A stretch of 64,000 nucleotides of DNA. Origin: Coleophoma eucalyptorum (taxonomy: Eukaryota > Ascomycota > Leotiomycetes > Helotiales > Dermateaceae). The stretch spans positions 1,076,127 through 1,140,126 of the forward strand of contig JALRME010000011.1 of assembly GCA_026120035.1 (NCBI GenBank). Direction: 5' to 3'. The position numbers and the translations under genes were made by a program. Shown one piece after another: positions 1 through 11,621 of this stretch. The notes beneath the pieces were generated by a model. It saw nothing but the letters and a program-made list of their open reading frames with translations, was not told the DNA's origin and searched no databases. Positions within the stretch are counted from its first letter, which is position 1; each line of letters starts with the position of its first letter.

Positions 1-893
1 AGTTTAGGTCGCCGAGTAAACACGACTAGCATATCCCTAGTAGTAGGCTTAGTCGTATCAAGTTGGTGCACTGACGTCACGCTGTGCTTGAAGTCATGGT
101 CAACAAAGACCAGAGTGTCCAAGAAGTGCTGGTGGTGCACGCGAGCACGGATAAGAGTCGGGTTCGTCTCCCATACTTGCACGCCAGTAGTCTCTTTGTT
201 GTCGTGCATGAATGTAACGGCGCTATCAGGGCGCATGTTATTGCTACCTAGGAAAACCGTCATCGTGTGATCGGACCCGTCCGAATGGACACCTTCAAGT
301 GCGGGCTCTCCGAAAATGCCATGCTCCTTGGAAGTGTGTGTCCGCGCGTTGAACATAGTGCATATCCAAGACGGAGAGGAATAGTCCAGGCGGTTACGGG
401 GCGTGACTGGGACACCTTGGAAAATGAGTGCTTTGAAGATCATTAGTGCCTGCACGACTGTGTTGCCTTGCATGACCGTCGGAGTCTCGTCGAACATCCT
501 AGGGGTCCCAGAGTCATGGCGTTTGTAGTCTTCTTGCACCGTTAATGTGTATGGTTGTGCCTCGAGTCGTCGTATGCTGCGTGTCTCTGGGTCGATGCAG
601 TATCGCCCGTAAGTCACCGTGCGATAGTCGAGCGTTGGGTCGGGTCCCGTGAGGTCGCTAATCTGCTGGACGGACTCAAAGTCGTCTTTTCTGGCGCCGA
701 GACCTTCCAGAATGGAAATCATGTCCTCTCCTCGGACGAAGATGAATCTATTTTGCAGGTATGTTTTGCGCAGAGCCATGATGGCGGCAATTGACTCGTA
801 GAATTGTGCATGATAGCGTCGTTCGAGGACATTTAATATGTGAGACCCTCGATGATGGCTCTTGTGCCCGTTAACACCGTTCACGATAGGCAT
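1..893 (-). CDS. 2OG-Fe(II) dioxygenase (BsmA / isoleucine-hydroxylase-like), cut by window edge
   Basis: An uninterrupted frame of 297 codons runs leftward from an ATG at 893 and leaves the window without a stop. It resembles the 2OG-Fe dioxygenase family that includes bacterial free amino-acid hydroxylases such as isoleucine 4-hydroxylase. The visible iron-binding set is His203-x-Asp205 in EGVHSDG and a distal His270 in DHDFKHS, followed by a terminal TRDMLVVFTRRP strand. Only a few C-terminal residues seem to be missing. The family hydroxylates small molecules, often free amino acids, using 2-oxoglutarate and Fe(II); the substrate here is unknown. No intron is needed. It is divergent from the PLP enzyme at 1839, so the two may share the promoter between them. 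Confidence 0.75.
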   Translation of the reverse strand, partial: MPIVNGVNGHKSHHRGSHILNVLERRYHAQFYESIAAIMALRKTYLQNRFIFVRGEDMISILEGLGARKDDFESVQQISDLTGPDPTLDYRTVTYGRYCIDPETRSIRRLEAQPYTLTVQEDYKRHDSGTPRMFDETPTVMQGNTVVQALMIFKALIFQGVPVTPRNRLDYSSPSWICTMFNARTHTSKEHGIFGEPALEGVHSDGSDHTMTVFLGSNNMRPDSAVTFMHDNKETTGVQVWETNPTLIRARVHHQHFLDTLVFVDHDFKHSVTSVHQLDTTKPTTRDMLVVFTRRPK

Positions 894-1838
894 AGTGTTT
901 TGATAATGAAAGGCTCAGACTTCAGTCATTGAAGTTGTGGGGTAAGGTGTTTGTCTTCTTATACGCCGAAGGCTATACCCACGTTATGAGACCATAAACA
1001 CTGTGGACGTGTTACGTCGAGCATCTCTGCTCGCTTATTGTGGGTCGTCAGTTAGGACCCCTGCAGTGCCTCCCACTTCCTCCTTCACCTTACACTTCAA
1101 GTGCAGTTACAGTAAAAACACAGTATAAGGATATGTATTTTACACGCTAAATTAAGGATATTACTAAGGAATCCCTACATCAAAAACACGTGATATTAGG
1201 TTGTTGAGTCTTCTCAGGATTTTAGTAAAGCATATATGCTCTAATAGTTATTTATTAAAGCCTAGTACGTAGACTTTGTTTCCATTTAGTCAATTCGACT
1301 TGAGACTCGATCTGAAACCTATAGATTCAATCTATCGATGCCAGTCTGTTGTATTTTATATAGCTTTAATACTTTAAGATCCTTAATAGCTTTTACCTCT
1401 GTATTATCAACTTCTTCTTCTTCCTTCTCCTACTATCTATAGTATAACTCTCTACTATAGTAGCTATTATATCCTCTTTTTCCTCTTGGATTTGCTTTTA
1501 AAGAGGTTTAATAAACTCACCAAGAGCGGTCTCGTTAGATAAGAGCGGTGACAAGAAGACAGCTAATCACCCTACCACACTATTCGCTCAAGAGTCTGCG
1601 AGTGAACCCCGCCGATCTGTGTGCAACCCACCCATGCACTATTAACAACTTCCTACTTGTACGCAGGGAACTCCCAGATAAGAATTGCAGGTGGCACTCA
1701 TCCTGGCCATGCTTTGCCATATTATTAGGGCTTACATAGGCTCCTTCCACACTATAAAGTTAGGACATGTAAGTGGCAAAAGAATTATCTACCGTCACAG
1801 TTACTTCATTTCTCTGCCTCATCTCAACAGTTATCTCA
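894..1838. promoter_or_regulatory. Divergent intergenic region of dioxygenase and PLP-enzyme genes
   Basis: This 945-base gap separates two outward-facing start codons. The part at about 1100-1510 is very AT-rich. A TATAAA at 1753-1758 lies 81 bases before the ATG of the PLP enzyme and is a plausible TATA box. I see no other gene here. Confidence 0.4.
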
Positions 1839-3557
1839 ATGGTCAATCCCCATCCTGCGGCAGTCGCCAATCCTTACGGGCAGTTATCACGACGAACAGA
1901 TCTAAAGTCGTATGAAACGCCCCGACTGTCCATCGTCGACACATGGTTTCTACTAGTATCCCGTCTCAAGGCGACGACGGCCACCATCAAAGAACGCTAT
2001 GATGCACGGGCCCGCATAGAAAAAGAAATAGATGCCCGTACTGATGACTGGTGCATCAACATCTTCATGCAGATGTATACGAACCTGGAGCATCTTACTT
2101 CAGAGCTGGAGATGCAGCTAGCCATTACCAAGAACCTGGGCCAGGGCCAGAACCAAGCGTCATCCGTACTGTCGGTATTCGCTCTTACCCCTTGGCAGAT
2201 GGAGGAACGCTACCGCGCTCTTATCCAGCTTCAGTCCTGCTTAGGCTCGTTTTTCGAGCGCGCGAGTCCCACGTACGATCAATCTAAGACTGTATGGTGG
2301 TTTGACCCTTCTTACCACCAATCAGAAGGCCTCAACTATGATCGGTACGGAGCACCCGACCCTCGAGATTTTGAGGCACGACTCCTCAGCGCCTTGGGAC
2401 TGGGCCACGAAAAAGTACCGCTGAAGCTGTTATTGACGTCTAGCGGCGTTGCAGCCTTCACAGTGCTGCATCAGTTCCTGATGAGCCAGGTTCTTACCGC
2501 AGGTGACACAATTGTCATCTCTCCGTACCTTTATTTTGAGTGTTTCGAGCACCTTCGACAGGTCTCGCATGTAAGGGTCATCAACTCGGCCACATTTGAC
2601 GCCGAAGACATCATCGCGACGGCGGAGAAGCATAACGCTAAGGCAGTCTATCTCGATCCCATGGCTAATACGCTAGGTTTGCAGACTACTGACCTACGGC
2701 GGGTTGCGCAGCTCCTGGCCGGCAGAGAAGGGTGGGCAGACCGGTATTTGATTATTGACGGGACGCTGATCTCGGGCGGAATGCCGTTGTACGAGTGGTT
2801 TAACAAGCCTAGCCACCCAAAGATCCTCTACTACGAGAGTGCCCACAAGTACATCCAGATGGGTATGGACATTGTAATGTGTGGGCTGATTGTCTCCCAA
2901 GAGGTCTACCACGAGCGCCTCAACCTCATCCGCCAGGTCACTGGGACAACGCTATATTCACGCCAGGCAAACGTCTTACCTCCCATCGACTACGATATCC
3001 ATCAATCGCGGATGCACTGGTTGACCACAAATGCGGAGAAGCTCTACCACATTCTGGAAAAGAAGAGTGGCACCATTGCCCAGTTCAATTTTCCGACCAA
3101 TTGGCGCAAGATGGGCTGGGGTCACGGCGGAAACGTGGTCACCATCCGGCTCTTTGGAGATGATGAGATGAACAAGCGGCCAAGCTTGGATATATTTACG
3201 ACCCTCGTCCTGAGGGCAGCTGAGGGAGAGGGCGTTGCAATGACAAAAGGTGGCGGCCTAGGGTTTTCCGTCACTCGAATTTGGCCATCGACCCCCTTCA
3301 TCCGAAATGAGGACCCGTACATCAGGATTTCCGTCGGAGTCGATCCAGATGAGGTCGAGCCCGTTGCCAGGGCTATTTGTAAAGGTCTGGACAGACACTA
3401 CCGCGCTTCTAGATCAGCGATGGCACAGTGGAGGCTCAAGGAGAATGGGTTGGCGAAGGAAAACGGGTTGGTCAAGGAGAACGGATTTGCCAAAGAGAAT
3501 GGGGTGGTCTTGGCCAACCGAGTTTATTTCGACGGTGGCAGAGATTCAATTCGATGA
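1839..3557 (+). CDS. PLP-dependent fold-type-I enzyme (Cys/Met-metabolism or aminotransferase-like)
   Basis: A single exon of 572 codons. The ATG at 1839 is chosen because the frame continues upstream only through GTG. A fold-type-I PLP domain is visible from about residue 180. The likely internal-aldimine lysine is Lys337 in YYESAHKYIQMGMD, comparable to the S-x-T-K-Y-x-x-G-H-x-D region of cystathionine gamma-synthase relatives. A conserved Asp lies in YLIIDGTLISG upstream, and a C-terminal Arg sits in PYIRISVG. The N-terminal 150 residues are a helical extension I do not recognise. The C-terminus carries four tandem KENGxx hexapeptides. The neighbouring dioxygenase suggests joint work on an amino acid or derived metabolite, but the reaction cannot be named. 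Confidence 0.75.
   Translation: MVNPHPAAVANPYGQLSRRTDLKSYETPRLSIVDTWFLLVSRLKATTATIKERYDARARIEKEIDARTDDWCINIFMQMYTNLEHLTSELEMQLAITKNLGQGQNQASSVLSVFALTPWQMEERYRALIQLQSCLGSFFERASPTYDQSKTVWWFDPSYHQSEGLNYDRYGAPDPRDFEARLLSALGLGHEKVPLKLLLTSSGVAAFTVLHQFLMSQVLTAGDTIVISPYLYFECFEHLRQVSHVRVINSATFDAEDIIATAEKHNAKAVYLDPMANTLGLQTTDLRRVAQLLAGREGWADRYLIIDGTLISGGMPLYEWFNKPSHPKILYYESAHKYIQMGMDIVMCGLIVSQEVYHERLNLIRQVTGTTLYSRQANVLPPIDYDIHQSRMHWLTTNAEKLYHILEKKSGTIAQFNFPTNWRKMGWGHGGNVVTIRLFGDDEMNKRPSLDIFTTLVLRAAEGEGVAMTKGGGLGFSVTRIWPSTPFIRNEDPYIRISVGVDPDEVEPVARAICKGLDRHYRASRSAMAQWRLKENGLAKENGLVKENGFAKENGVVLANRVYFDGGRDSIR
3438..3509 (+). repeat. Four tandem 18-nt units encoding KENGxx
   Basis: Four consecutive 18-base units each encode Lys-Glu-Asn-Gly plus two hydrophobic residues near the C-terminus of the PLP enzyme. 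Third-position differences between copies show that it is not a very recent expansion. Confidence 0.8.
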
Positions 3558-4259
3558 CTAACTTGAAAGATGCTATTTCAATACCAGTTACTCCTTATGA
3601 TATATCGAGTGCATTGAACTTATTTCCTTAGATCACTTCATAGCGCAAGGGACATAGCTTGATATATATACACATTACTGCTAAGAAACGGTGTAAAAGT
3701 AAAGCTTACAATGTGTTCTTGCATTCCATTATCAGTACTCTTTATACTTAGCGTTATTGCAATGTAGACTAAGAATCCAAGTTCCCTGCTATACAGCGAT
3801 ACTTGTCCTAAGATCGCTTTTGGGCATAGCAAATGTTGCAATAAGTAGAAAACCGATTTATCTCTCTTTCTTTTACAGGTATGAACGGCTTGGTTTGCCC
3901 GTTGGAATTTGGATGCCCAGCTCGCCACTCCTGCATCTCTTACAGATGTACTTTCCTGGGCAATCATGAAGGTCAGAGACTTGACTCCATCGATCACTGT
4001 ATTGTTGTCTTCGTTCAAGAGCGAGCAGCTCTTGTGAATATTAAAGAAACTGCCAATTGTGATCAACTGATCTAGCATCCATGACATTGTTATAACTCCT
4101 CGATCAACACTACTTGTATAGCGGAACACAAGTTAAGAGAGCCAAAGACCCTTCAGTTTTCAACTCCCGCATATGAGAAGTCTCCAGACCAACCAATCTA
4201 TCCCGAATCATGCGCTAGCAAGGTATGTGGTGGTGAATATCAATAATCTTGCTATCAAT
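3558..4259. other. Gene-free stretch
   Basis: A 163-codon open frame on the minus strand (3638-4129) starts with GTG, matches no family I know and has no supporting signals. I see no gene here. Confidence 0.35.
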
Positions 4260-4655
4260 TCAACTGCTCTTCATTGCTACCGCAATCGCAAGCTTCCTCC
4301 AGGTATAGAGACAGTGCTCCTCACGATAGTACGCAGTATAAGCGGATAGTTCGTCACCCGATATCAGTCTTGTCGTGTTTGCGCCACTGGTCAGATTAGA
4401 GTCTAGAAACCATTCTCGATCGTCAAAGGGATGATATTCTTCCATTGGTGTCGAGAAGAAGCATTTATCAGGGACCCAAGCGTAGTTCATAGGTTCATAG
4501 TGGCAATTCCTTGATCTGGCTTCGTCGACATTTGTTCCACAGTCATTCCAATCCAAAGACTTATTTGAAGTTTGGCCAAAGGTTCGAGCGATAAAAGCAA
4601 GGCTAATTCCTGCAAGGAAATCAAAACTATTGGTAGTCAACCTCCGCTGTGTCAT
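4260..4655 (-). pseudogene. Small fungal cysteine-containing anchored protein, probably truncated
   Basis: The ATG is at 4655 and the frame is 131 codons. A hydrophobic stretch near residues 11-28 is followed by CGTNVDEARSRNC, a W-x-P-x-x-C segment and HCLYTWRKL. This spacing recalls a large family of uncharacterised fungal anchored proteins (UstYa-like or similar) that end in a Trp-Arg-Lys block followed by a His-Cys motif. After the TGA the same frame continues as IDSKIIDIHHHIPC, which looks like that expected tail, so the stop is probably a nonsense mutation. Function unknown. Confidence 0.4.
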
Positions 4656-5300
4656 CCTATGGTTACTGGAGAAATCTCATACCTGTGTCCTCAGCGATAC
4701 AGATGCCGAAAGTCTCTCATTCAGGCAAGTTGCTAGACGGCACAACGATAATACTCAAAAGAAATGGCTAGTGTAACAGTCTATAACAAATGTGACTTCG
4801 ACTAGACTCAATTCATTCTTGTGTGGTCAAAGAATTGAGCACGAAGTTCGGTTCTTTCTCTAACGAGGGCATACAACCACCAAACATCCATCTCGTCACG
4901 AAAATATACGATATGTTTGGTAAATGTAACTTGCCTACAAGTTCAAAGAACCGATTGCAACATTTGGTGCCGCATCTCTCATTGTCTACACGGAGGAAGT
5001 AACCTTACGCACAGGTTTTCTTACCACCCTGTAGCAGAATGTTCTGCCTCCAATCGAGTGGTACTGCGGTGAAGGCGGTGAGCCTAAACTTACCCCAGCA
5101 CCCCCACCGTAATTAGATCCAATTGTAAGAGTCTTCTTATAAGTACTTTCCTATTCCGGAACTATTCACAACGTAAACACCTCCACCTCATCACGCTCGA
5201 CCATAACCTATATTCCATGAGAAGAGAAAACCTCCTTTTCAGTTTCTCAAAGTTTCAGAGTCCATCCAATTAGTCGATTTACGGCACTCACCTTCTTTAC

Positions 5301-6684
5301 ATGATACTTGTTCGCGACAACATTATGTCACTCGACAGAAAGCAAGAGGGGGCAATCTCCTTCCTGCCGACTGAGATTATTTCTCAAATCTTATCAAACG
5401 ACTGTTTAGAAGCCGCAGACTTATGCCGTTTGAGTATTACGAATAAGAGGCTCATGCAAGCATTGCAACCAATACTTTACAACCATATCGTTCTCCTCTC
5501 AGACCAGCCTATGGCAGTGGAGCGCCTTCTTCGGAGTCTCAATGAAAACGCCCACTTGCTACCACTTCTTCGTCATCTCAAACTCAGATCGACTCCTACC
5601 TGCGAATGGGTTGCCTTCCCTCAAAGCATCAATCTGGCTTTCGAGCGAATTCTTGGATTTCATCTACCTGCTCTAGAGTCGGTGATTTTAGAGATGGCCA
5701 AGATTGATATAAACGTTTATAAAATCAACCCAACGCTACCTGTGCGATCTATATTCATAAATCATGCGTCAGTCGAGCAGGCTATTATGCTGTTGCTGTT
5801 ACCTCATATGGAGAAGATACATATTGCATGTATTGATGATACCGATCAGTTATTTTATGCGCTTGACGATCACTCCATCTCTCATTTCATTCCTCCAAAA
5901 AAATCAAAGTTCTCTACCGTGAGGGACATCAGGATCGACCAAGGATTTGGGCCACATAATTCTTTATCTCCATTCATTGAGTGGCCTCGAGAGCTCCAGT
6001 CCCTTCGCATTTCGATCAACACCGTCAATGGCCTGTCTCCAATATCTGTTGATAATCATCTCGAGCCAGTCAGAGAAACTCTGCAGGATCTCTCGATAGT
6101 AGCCTACACAAATAATTTCACCTTTGATAATGCCACCTTTATCCATTTTGAAGGATTCAAGCATCTGGCGCACTTAAAGATAACGTCAAGTCTTCTATTT
6201 AGAAGCACGTGGAACCTCGCTACTATCGAACGTACTGGTATGTTTCGACATCTTGCAATTAGTTTGGAGACATTGACGGTAGCGCTCTCTACTAAACAGT
6301 TTCCTTTTCACGATGTGTATACTTATAGCACAATAGGTTTTCTTTGATCATCTTGCCGATGCGATAGTTACAGGACGAGAAGATGCCTATACCGAAAAAG
6401 AGACTCCAACAGATTATTTCTGGATTTTAGAGCTCACGAATCTTCCCAAATTACGATCTCTCAGATTGATAGAGGATCTAGTGAGCCCCGACGATAGCCC
6501 CAGTTTCAAGCACTTCCACTGGGTGCCTCATTCAATCGTTCAGAGCGCCTTTGCCAGCCACGGTATAGCTCTTGAAGTCTTGCTTAGATCGTATAAGCAA
6601 CATAACGTAGATACAAGTCGAAGGAGGGATAGAATCATGGCCCAAAGACAAGCTCGTGAAGCAGTAAGGACGAGGCGCCATTAG
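5301..6684 (+). CDS. F-box protein with leucine-rich C-terminal region, apparent frameshift
   Basis: An F-box lies at residues about 21-60 (FLPTEIISQILSN, ADLCRLSITNKR), followed by a long region with LRR-like L-x-x-L spacing. F-box proteins normally recruit substrates to SCF ubiquitin ligases. The first frame stops at 6347, but reading shifts and continues from about 6337 as FFDHLADAIVTGRED to a TAG at 6682-6684. The only GT-AG pair that would join the frames locally is 22 nt (6315-6336), too short for a normal intron. An alternative donor GTATGT at 6238 would remove sequence that looks coding. A frameshift, and hence a damaged gene, is likely. A second ATG at 5325 could also be the start. 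Confidence 0.6.
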
Positions 6685-8044
6685 ACTTTCTTGTTATCAC
6701 ACGAAGTCTCGTGGATTTTATGATTGTGAAGATACGATGTTCTAGAGTGCGGCAGTCAATGGACCAAAGCCATATCCAGCTGCCTCAGCTTCAGAAATAG
6801 AGCTGCCACAATAGAGCCTTGTCCTTGATCGAGAAGCCTCCGTCACCCCGTCTGAGATGGTGTTTAGGATATTGGTGTATACATATTGCGAGGCATACGA
6901 TTGCTCTCCATGAGGCAGGTCTTTTTAAAGTGAAATGGCCATCTATTCGGAGATATTATTCTTTGATTAAAAGGAAGACAGGTCAGAACGTAATTTGTCT
7001 TCGTGCCTAGTTCCAGACCTATTTCATGTAATAAAAGTTGGGATGTTATAGAGTCCGTCTTGCTCGCTGACCTTGACCGGTTCATGAAGACAATTTACTT
7101 TATGAGCGCATAACGCTCATGAGCTGCAGTCTTGATTGCCTGGGTATTAACATCTACCCATTATATACCACGGAGAATTCTATACCATGGATAATGCCAT
7201 CATTGACGCGAAGTCTCATGTAAACACCGGTCCCAAGCTGGAGACCACAGCTCCATGCGCGCCTACCAATGCATTCGATGTCCCATTCATCCTTCTCGCA
7301 AACCTTAGCTCTCAAGATCTCTGCACTCTGGGAGAACGAGTCGGGAGGGAGGTAAGGCGGAAGATCACGTACGTAGTCTGAAAGCCGACAGATTTCGTTC
7401 GTGTATAATGGTTCGTTTCGCATAGCACGTTGCAAGTCACAAGTCACAAATTACAAGACACTCGGCTCGAGCAGGAGTCATCATTCTCTTATCTGGAAAG
7501 CAGCTCGTGGGGGACACGATAGATAATCCAGTTGGAGGAGTGTACGAGCCACGCCATTGGAGATCGAGGTGCTTTGCGGTCTAGAGCGGAGGCGACGGGG
7601 GCAGGCAGAAAGGCTTGGCTATGCATGTAAGAGAAAATGGAAGGACAATGTCAGCCCCAGTTGTCAAAGACGCAGCATGAATGGCCTCGGTGTCGCCGAG
7701 TGGTGGTCCCTGCATGGCGCGAAGGTGCTTATCTGCAATCAAGCTTCCGTATCTGTCACTTTGGGCGCAACGCGGCTCAGCGGCGAGGACCAGCCAATAA
7801 GCGGAATCGAATGTTCATCCAGACAGAGGGCGATATGCTGGTGTTGCTGCATTGTTATCATGCAGCCCGCCCGTTCTCTGCTGTCAAGTCGCGGTGATCG
7901 TTCTCGTTCCCATCTCATCCGTCTCCTTCTTTCTCATTTTCTTCGATTTTCAGCATCGAAGACCTTGATTGATTTTATATCCTCTCTTTCGGTCCTCCAT
8001 ACCGTATCCTACGCAGCGCAGCGCAACCTGCTTCACCCGCCAAG
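6685..8044. promoter_or_regulatory. Gene-free stretch ending in the permease promoter
   Basis: Several short frames on both strands overlap at 7150-7900 without family resemblance. A pyrimidine-rich tract at about 7912-7962 lies upstream of the permease ATG, a common core-promoter feature in filamentous fungi. Confidence 0.35.
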
Positions 8045-10182
8045 ATGAGCGGCGAACTTAGTCTCGCGGAGAAGGGGGAGAAGTCACCTCCTTCTCTCCC
8101 ACTCGAGCCGGGTAGTGTCGGTCCCCACGAGATCGCCATGGAAAACGGCCAAGGCAAGCTGCATCGCAACTTGAAAGGGAGACACATGCAGATGATTGCC
8201 ATGTATGAATGAATGAATGAATGAATGAATGCAAAGATACACGGCTAACTTGGTCCTAGCGGCGGTGCGATCGGTGCAGGTTTCTTCGTCTCATCGGCCG
8301 GTGCTTATACAGCGGGAGGGCCGGGTTCCGTCCTCATCGGTTTTATGATCATTAGTGAGGCCGAACATTCCACCTTTAATTAACGACTCTAACACGTTCG
8401 AAATAGGTGCCATGATGTGTGCATTCACTATTTCACAAATGTTAATACAGTATTCTAACGATATTGTGTAGATGGCTGATGATGCAAGCCCTGGCCGAAT
8501 TATCCGTGTTGTACCCTGTCAATGGAGCATTTACCATGTATATTGTCAGGTTCATCGATCCTTCGTGGGGATTTGCCTGTGGATGGCAATACGGCATTAG
8601 TTGGCTTACCGTCCTTCCCTTCGAGATCACGGCGGCTTGCAATGTAAGAATGATGACAACCATGATCTAGATCCCAGCTGACGCGAACAAGATTATTCAC
8701 TTCTGGTCGAATGTGTCGAATGTCAATGACTGCGCCTGGATCATACCATTGCTCTTCGCCCTTACCGCTATCCAATTTTTTGGAGTCAAAGGCTATGGAG
8801 AGGTAGGTGACTTCTCATGGACGATCGCATTCCAGACTGACTGTATTAGGTCGAATTCTTTCTCAGCATCTTAAAGGTCATCGCCTGCACTGGTTTCATC
8901 ATCCTAGGAATAATTATCGACGTTGGTGGTGTGCCAACCGACCCAAGAGGTTATATCGGTGCCAAATACTGGTACGTATGAATATTTGTACTAAATTTTC
9001 TCCGACCTGTACTAACCGAACGAACTTGTCTAGGCACGATCCTGGTGCTTTCCTCAATGGTTTTAAAGGATTCTGTTCCGTCTTTGTCACAGCCTCGTTT
9101 TCCTTCAGTGGAACCGAGCTTACTGGACTTGCTGCTGCTGAAGCTGAGAACCCCAGAAAAGAAATCCCCAAAGCCACGAAGCAGGTTGTTTGGCGTATTT
9201 GCCTCTTTTACCTCGTCAACCTCTTCCTCGTCGGCCTCATTGTACCCGCAAACGCCTCGCAATATAATGACCCAGGAGCCGAAAGTCGACGCTCTCCATT
9301 TGTGATTGCTATCGAATTAGCAGGCATCAAGGCCCTTCCCTCAATATTCAACGCCGTAATTTTGATATCTGTGATGAGCGTTGCTAACTCATGCACATTT
9401 GGATCCACTCGAACCTTCCAAGCGTTGGCTGAAAATGGTAAGCCCCTTGACTTTCAAACCAAGTTCACATCTGACCATTGCGTACAGGAATGGGCCCAAA
9501 ATTATTCGCCTATGTTGATAAGAAAGGCCGTCCTCTTGTTGTCACTCTACTTCAACTTCTCTTCGGGTGTTTGGCGTTCCTCAATTTGGATAAGAATGGA
9601 GGTGGTAACATCTTCACCTGGCTTCTATCCCTGTCCGGTCTCTCCGCGTTCTTCATTTTCGGTAGTATCGCTGTAGCCCACATCCGTTTCCGATCCGCAT
9701 GGTAAAATTCCCCGACTTCTTCGTAATGTTGTTCTCTCAGCTAATTATGTCTTTATAGGAAATATCAAGGTCGCAGTGTTGATGAAATCCCTTACAAGGC
9801 TGCATTAGGTATTTGGGGCTCTTATGTCTGCGCCGTCATGAACTTCCTTTGCCTAGCCGCCCAATTCTACGTTGCCCTTTATCCCGTCGGTGGGCCAAAT
9901 CTCAACGCTACCATTTTCTTCCAAGACTACCTAGCAGGCCCTTTCATCATTGTTCTGTACATTATATGGAAGGTCTGGTCTTGGTTCAAGATTCCGGAGC
10001 AACGTCCGTTGTATGTCAAGATCAAGGACATCGATGTCTACGATGGATTGCGTGAGGAGCAGTTGGAGCTCATCAATGCGCCTGAGGACCAGCGAATTCA
10101 ACGTATCCTAGAGATGAAGGGCGAGAAAAAGGCCAATAGTCCTCTTGGTTGGGCAAAGCGTGTCGTCCATAGTGTAATCTAA
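8045..10182 (+). CDS. Amino-acid permease (AAT/APC family), nine exons
   Basis: The joined exons 8045-8202, 8260-8354, 8407-8416, 8472-8643, 8692-8802, 8850-8971, 9034-9437, 9488-9701 and 9759-10182 give 569 residues in one frame. Hallmarks are GGAIGAGFFVSSAGAYTAGGPGS at the first membrane helix, QALAELSVLYPVNGAF, PSWGFACGWQY, and NPRKEIPKATKQVVWRI. The protein should span the plasma membrane about twelve times and import amino acids with protons. The intron at 8644-8691 holds a GCTGAC branch-point sequence. Odd features are a 10-nt third exon and an ATGA repeat in intron 1. The length is usual for the family and no key region is missing. Confidence 0.9.
8205..8231 (+). repeat. ATGA tetranucleotide microsatellite in permease intron 1
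   Basis: About seven tandem ATGA units begin two bases after the intron's donor site. Confidence 0.9.
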
Positions 10183-11621
10183 TCTGTACTCTAGCCTTAG
10201 TATCCTCCAGTAACTAGGTAACCGAGATCTTTTTATATACAAAAAAATTTCGGTACGTTAGCTTAGCAAGGAAACTTAGTTACTTGTGTAGTAAAGTGGA
10301 GTAGAGTAGTCGCGTTACGTAGTAACGGTGTAGAGTTGTTTCGTCTTGTAGGAGTTAGTGTTCTACTACACCTTCGTGGTTATAATTAAATTATCTTCTT
10401 TCCTTACTTTGAAAGTCGTCAACTTACGCCCTTAGATTACCTACTACTTGCACCTCACTTAGCTTTTGCTCTTATCTATCGTCGCTATGTTTATATTCTA
10501 CATCTTAGATGTCTTGTACTGTAAATATGTCCTCGAACTATTAATATTGCTACGACTACGACTACAAAGGATATAGGATATGTAAAGTAGACTTAGAAGA
10601 CAAACCTCTACTACCTCCTCGACTACCAACCTTACAAGTCTCTAAATATATATACTATAATCCCTCTAGGGCTCGAGGGATTTAATTTGAGAGCTCGAGA
10701 GGATATTCTAAATAGATAGGCTCTGTTAGAATGTCGTTATTAGGTATTAGGTGCTGTCGACTGGAATTTCTAGTAACTTTCAAACTAGTATTCGTCATGG
10801 TTTTAATAGAAGTCACGGTCGCGAAGGATTTGATTTGCTATACCATCAGCACTACCGATCCATATAGGAATTTCTCATAACTTAAGCTTAAGTGCCTAAT
10901 TAAAATTAATAACATCTTCCAGATTTGTAAGGTTTCTTTTTTTTTGCTATTTTACATGTCCAAACTATTGTCCCTTCTGGCGACGCGTTAGGGTCGCCCG
11001 AGATACCGCCTCTGTACGGCCGGTCTACCATCTGAGAACATTACGAGAAAGACAAACATTAATTTTTCGCGATCATCAAATCTTCTCTTGGTATCTCTAC
11101 TAAACTTTGTATTTACTCTCTACTAGATTATATTCTACAATGCTCTTACTTCACGTAAACGATTCTTAAGTCAAGCAAGGCTAGCTTCTGAGTTCGTGTT
11201 CCAATCGTTAAGGTCGTGACGGCATCTAACTATTCAAGAATTTTGACCTCTGTAAACCTAACTCGAATAATTATTTAGAAGCATCCAGTCGATTATAGAT
11301 TCTTACCACCGTATTAACTAGGTTTGGCCATGTAAGAGGGAAGAGAGAGCTGCCTAGAAGTGCCTCTTTGCCCGTGGTGCTAGTCTCATGGTCACGTGGT
11401 CATATGATAAGTTCTTCAGAACTATTTTTTTTGGGAAAACTTTTTTCGTCCACAAAATCGGGCTCAGCTTCCAAGCACCAAGCGGAAATTTACATCGACC
11501 GATGAGCATCAGCTAGACTAAGTTGCCTCGTCAATCGAATTAGTATAGTAGTATTTGAGGGAAGTGGAGACTGGGTTCGATCTTGAACACCAAAAAGTTT
11601 TCATCAGCGCTTTTCTTCAGG
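10183..11621. other. AT-rich gene-free stretch
   Basis: A 1.4-kb stretch dense in stop codons in all frames, with TA-rich composition suggesting an old RIP-mutated repeat. No terminal repeats or domains can be seen. Confidence 0.4.

Noticed and set aside
3638..4129. 163-codon minus-strand frame
   Set aside because: Starts with GTG, no ATG near its beginning, no family resemblance, AT-rich intergenic setting.
7154..8202. Several overlapping frames on both strands before the permease
   Set aside because: Mutually overlapping, no motifs; the last ones are antisense to permease exon 1 or lie in its promoter.
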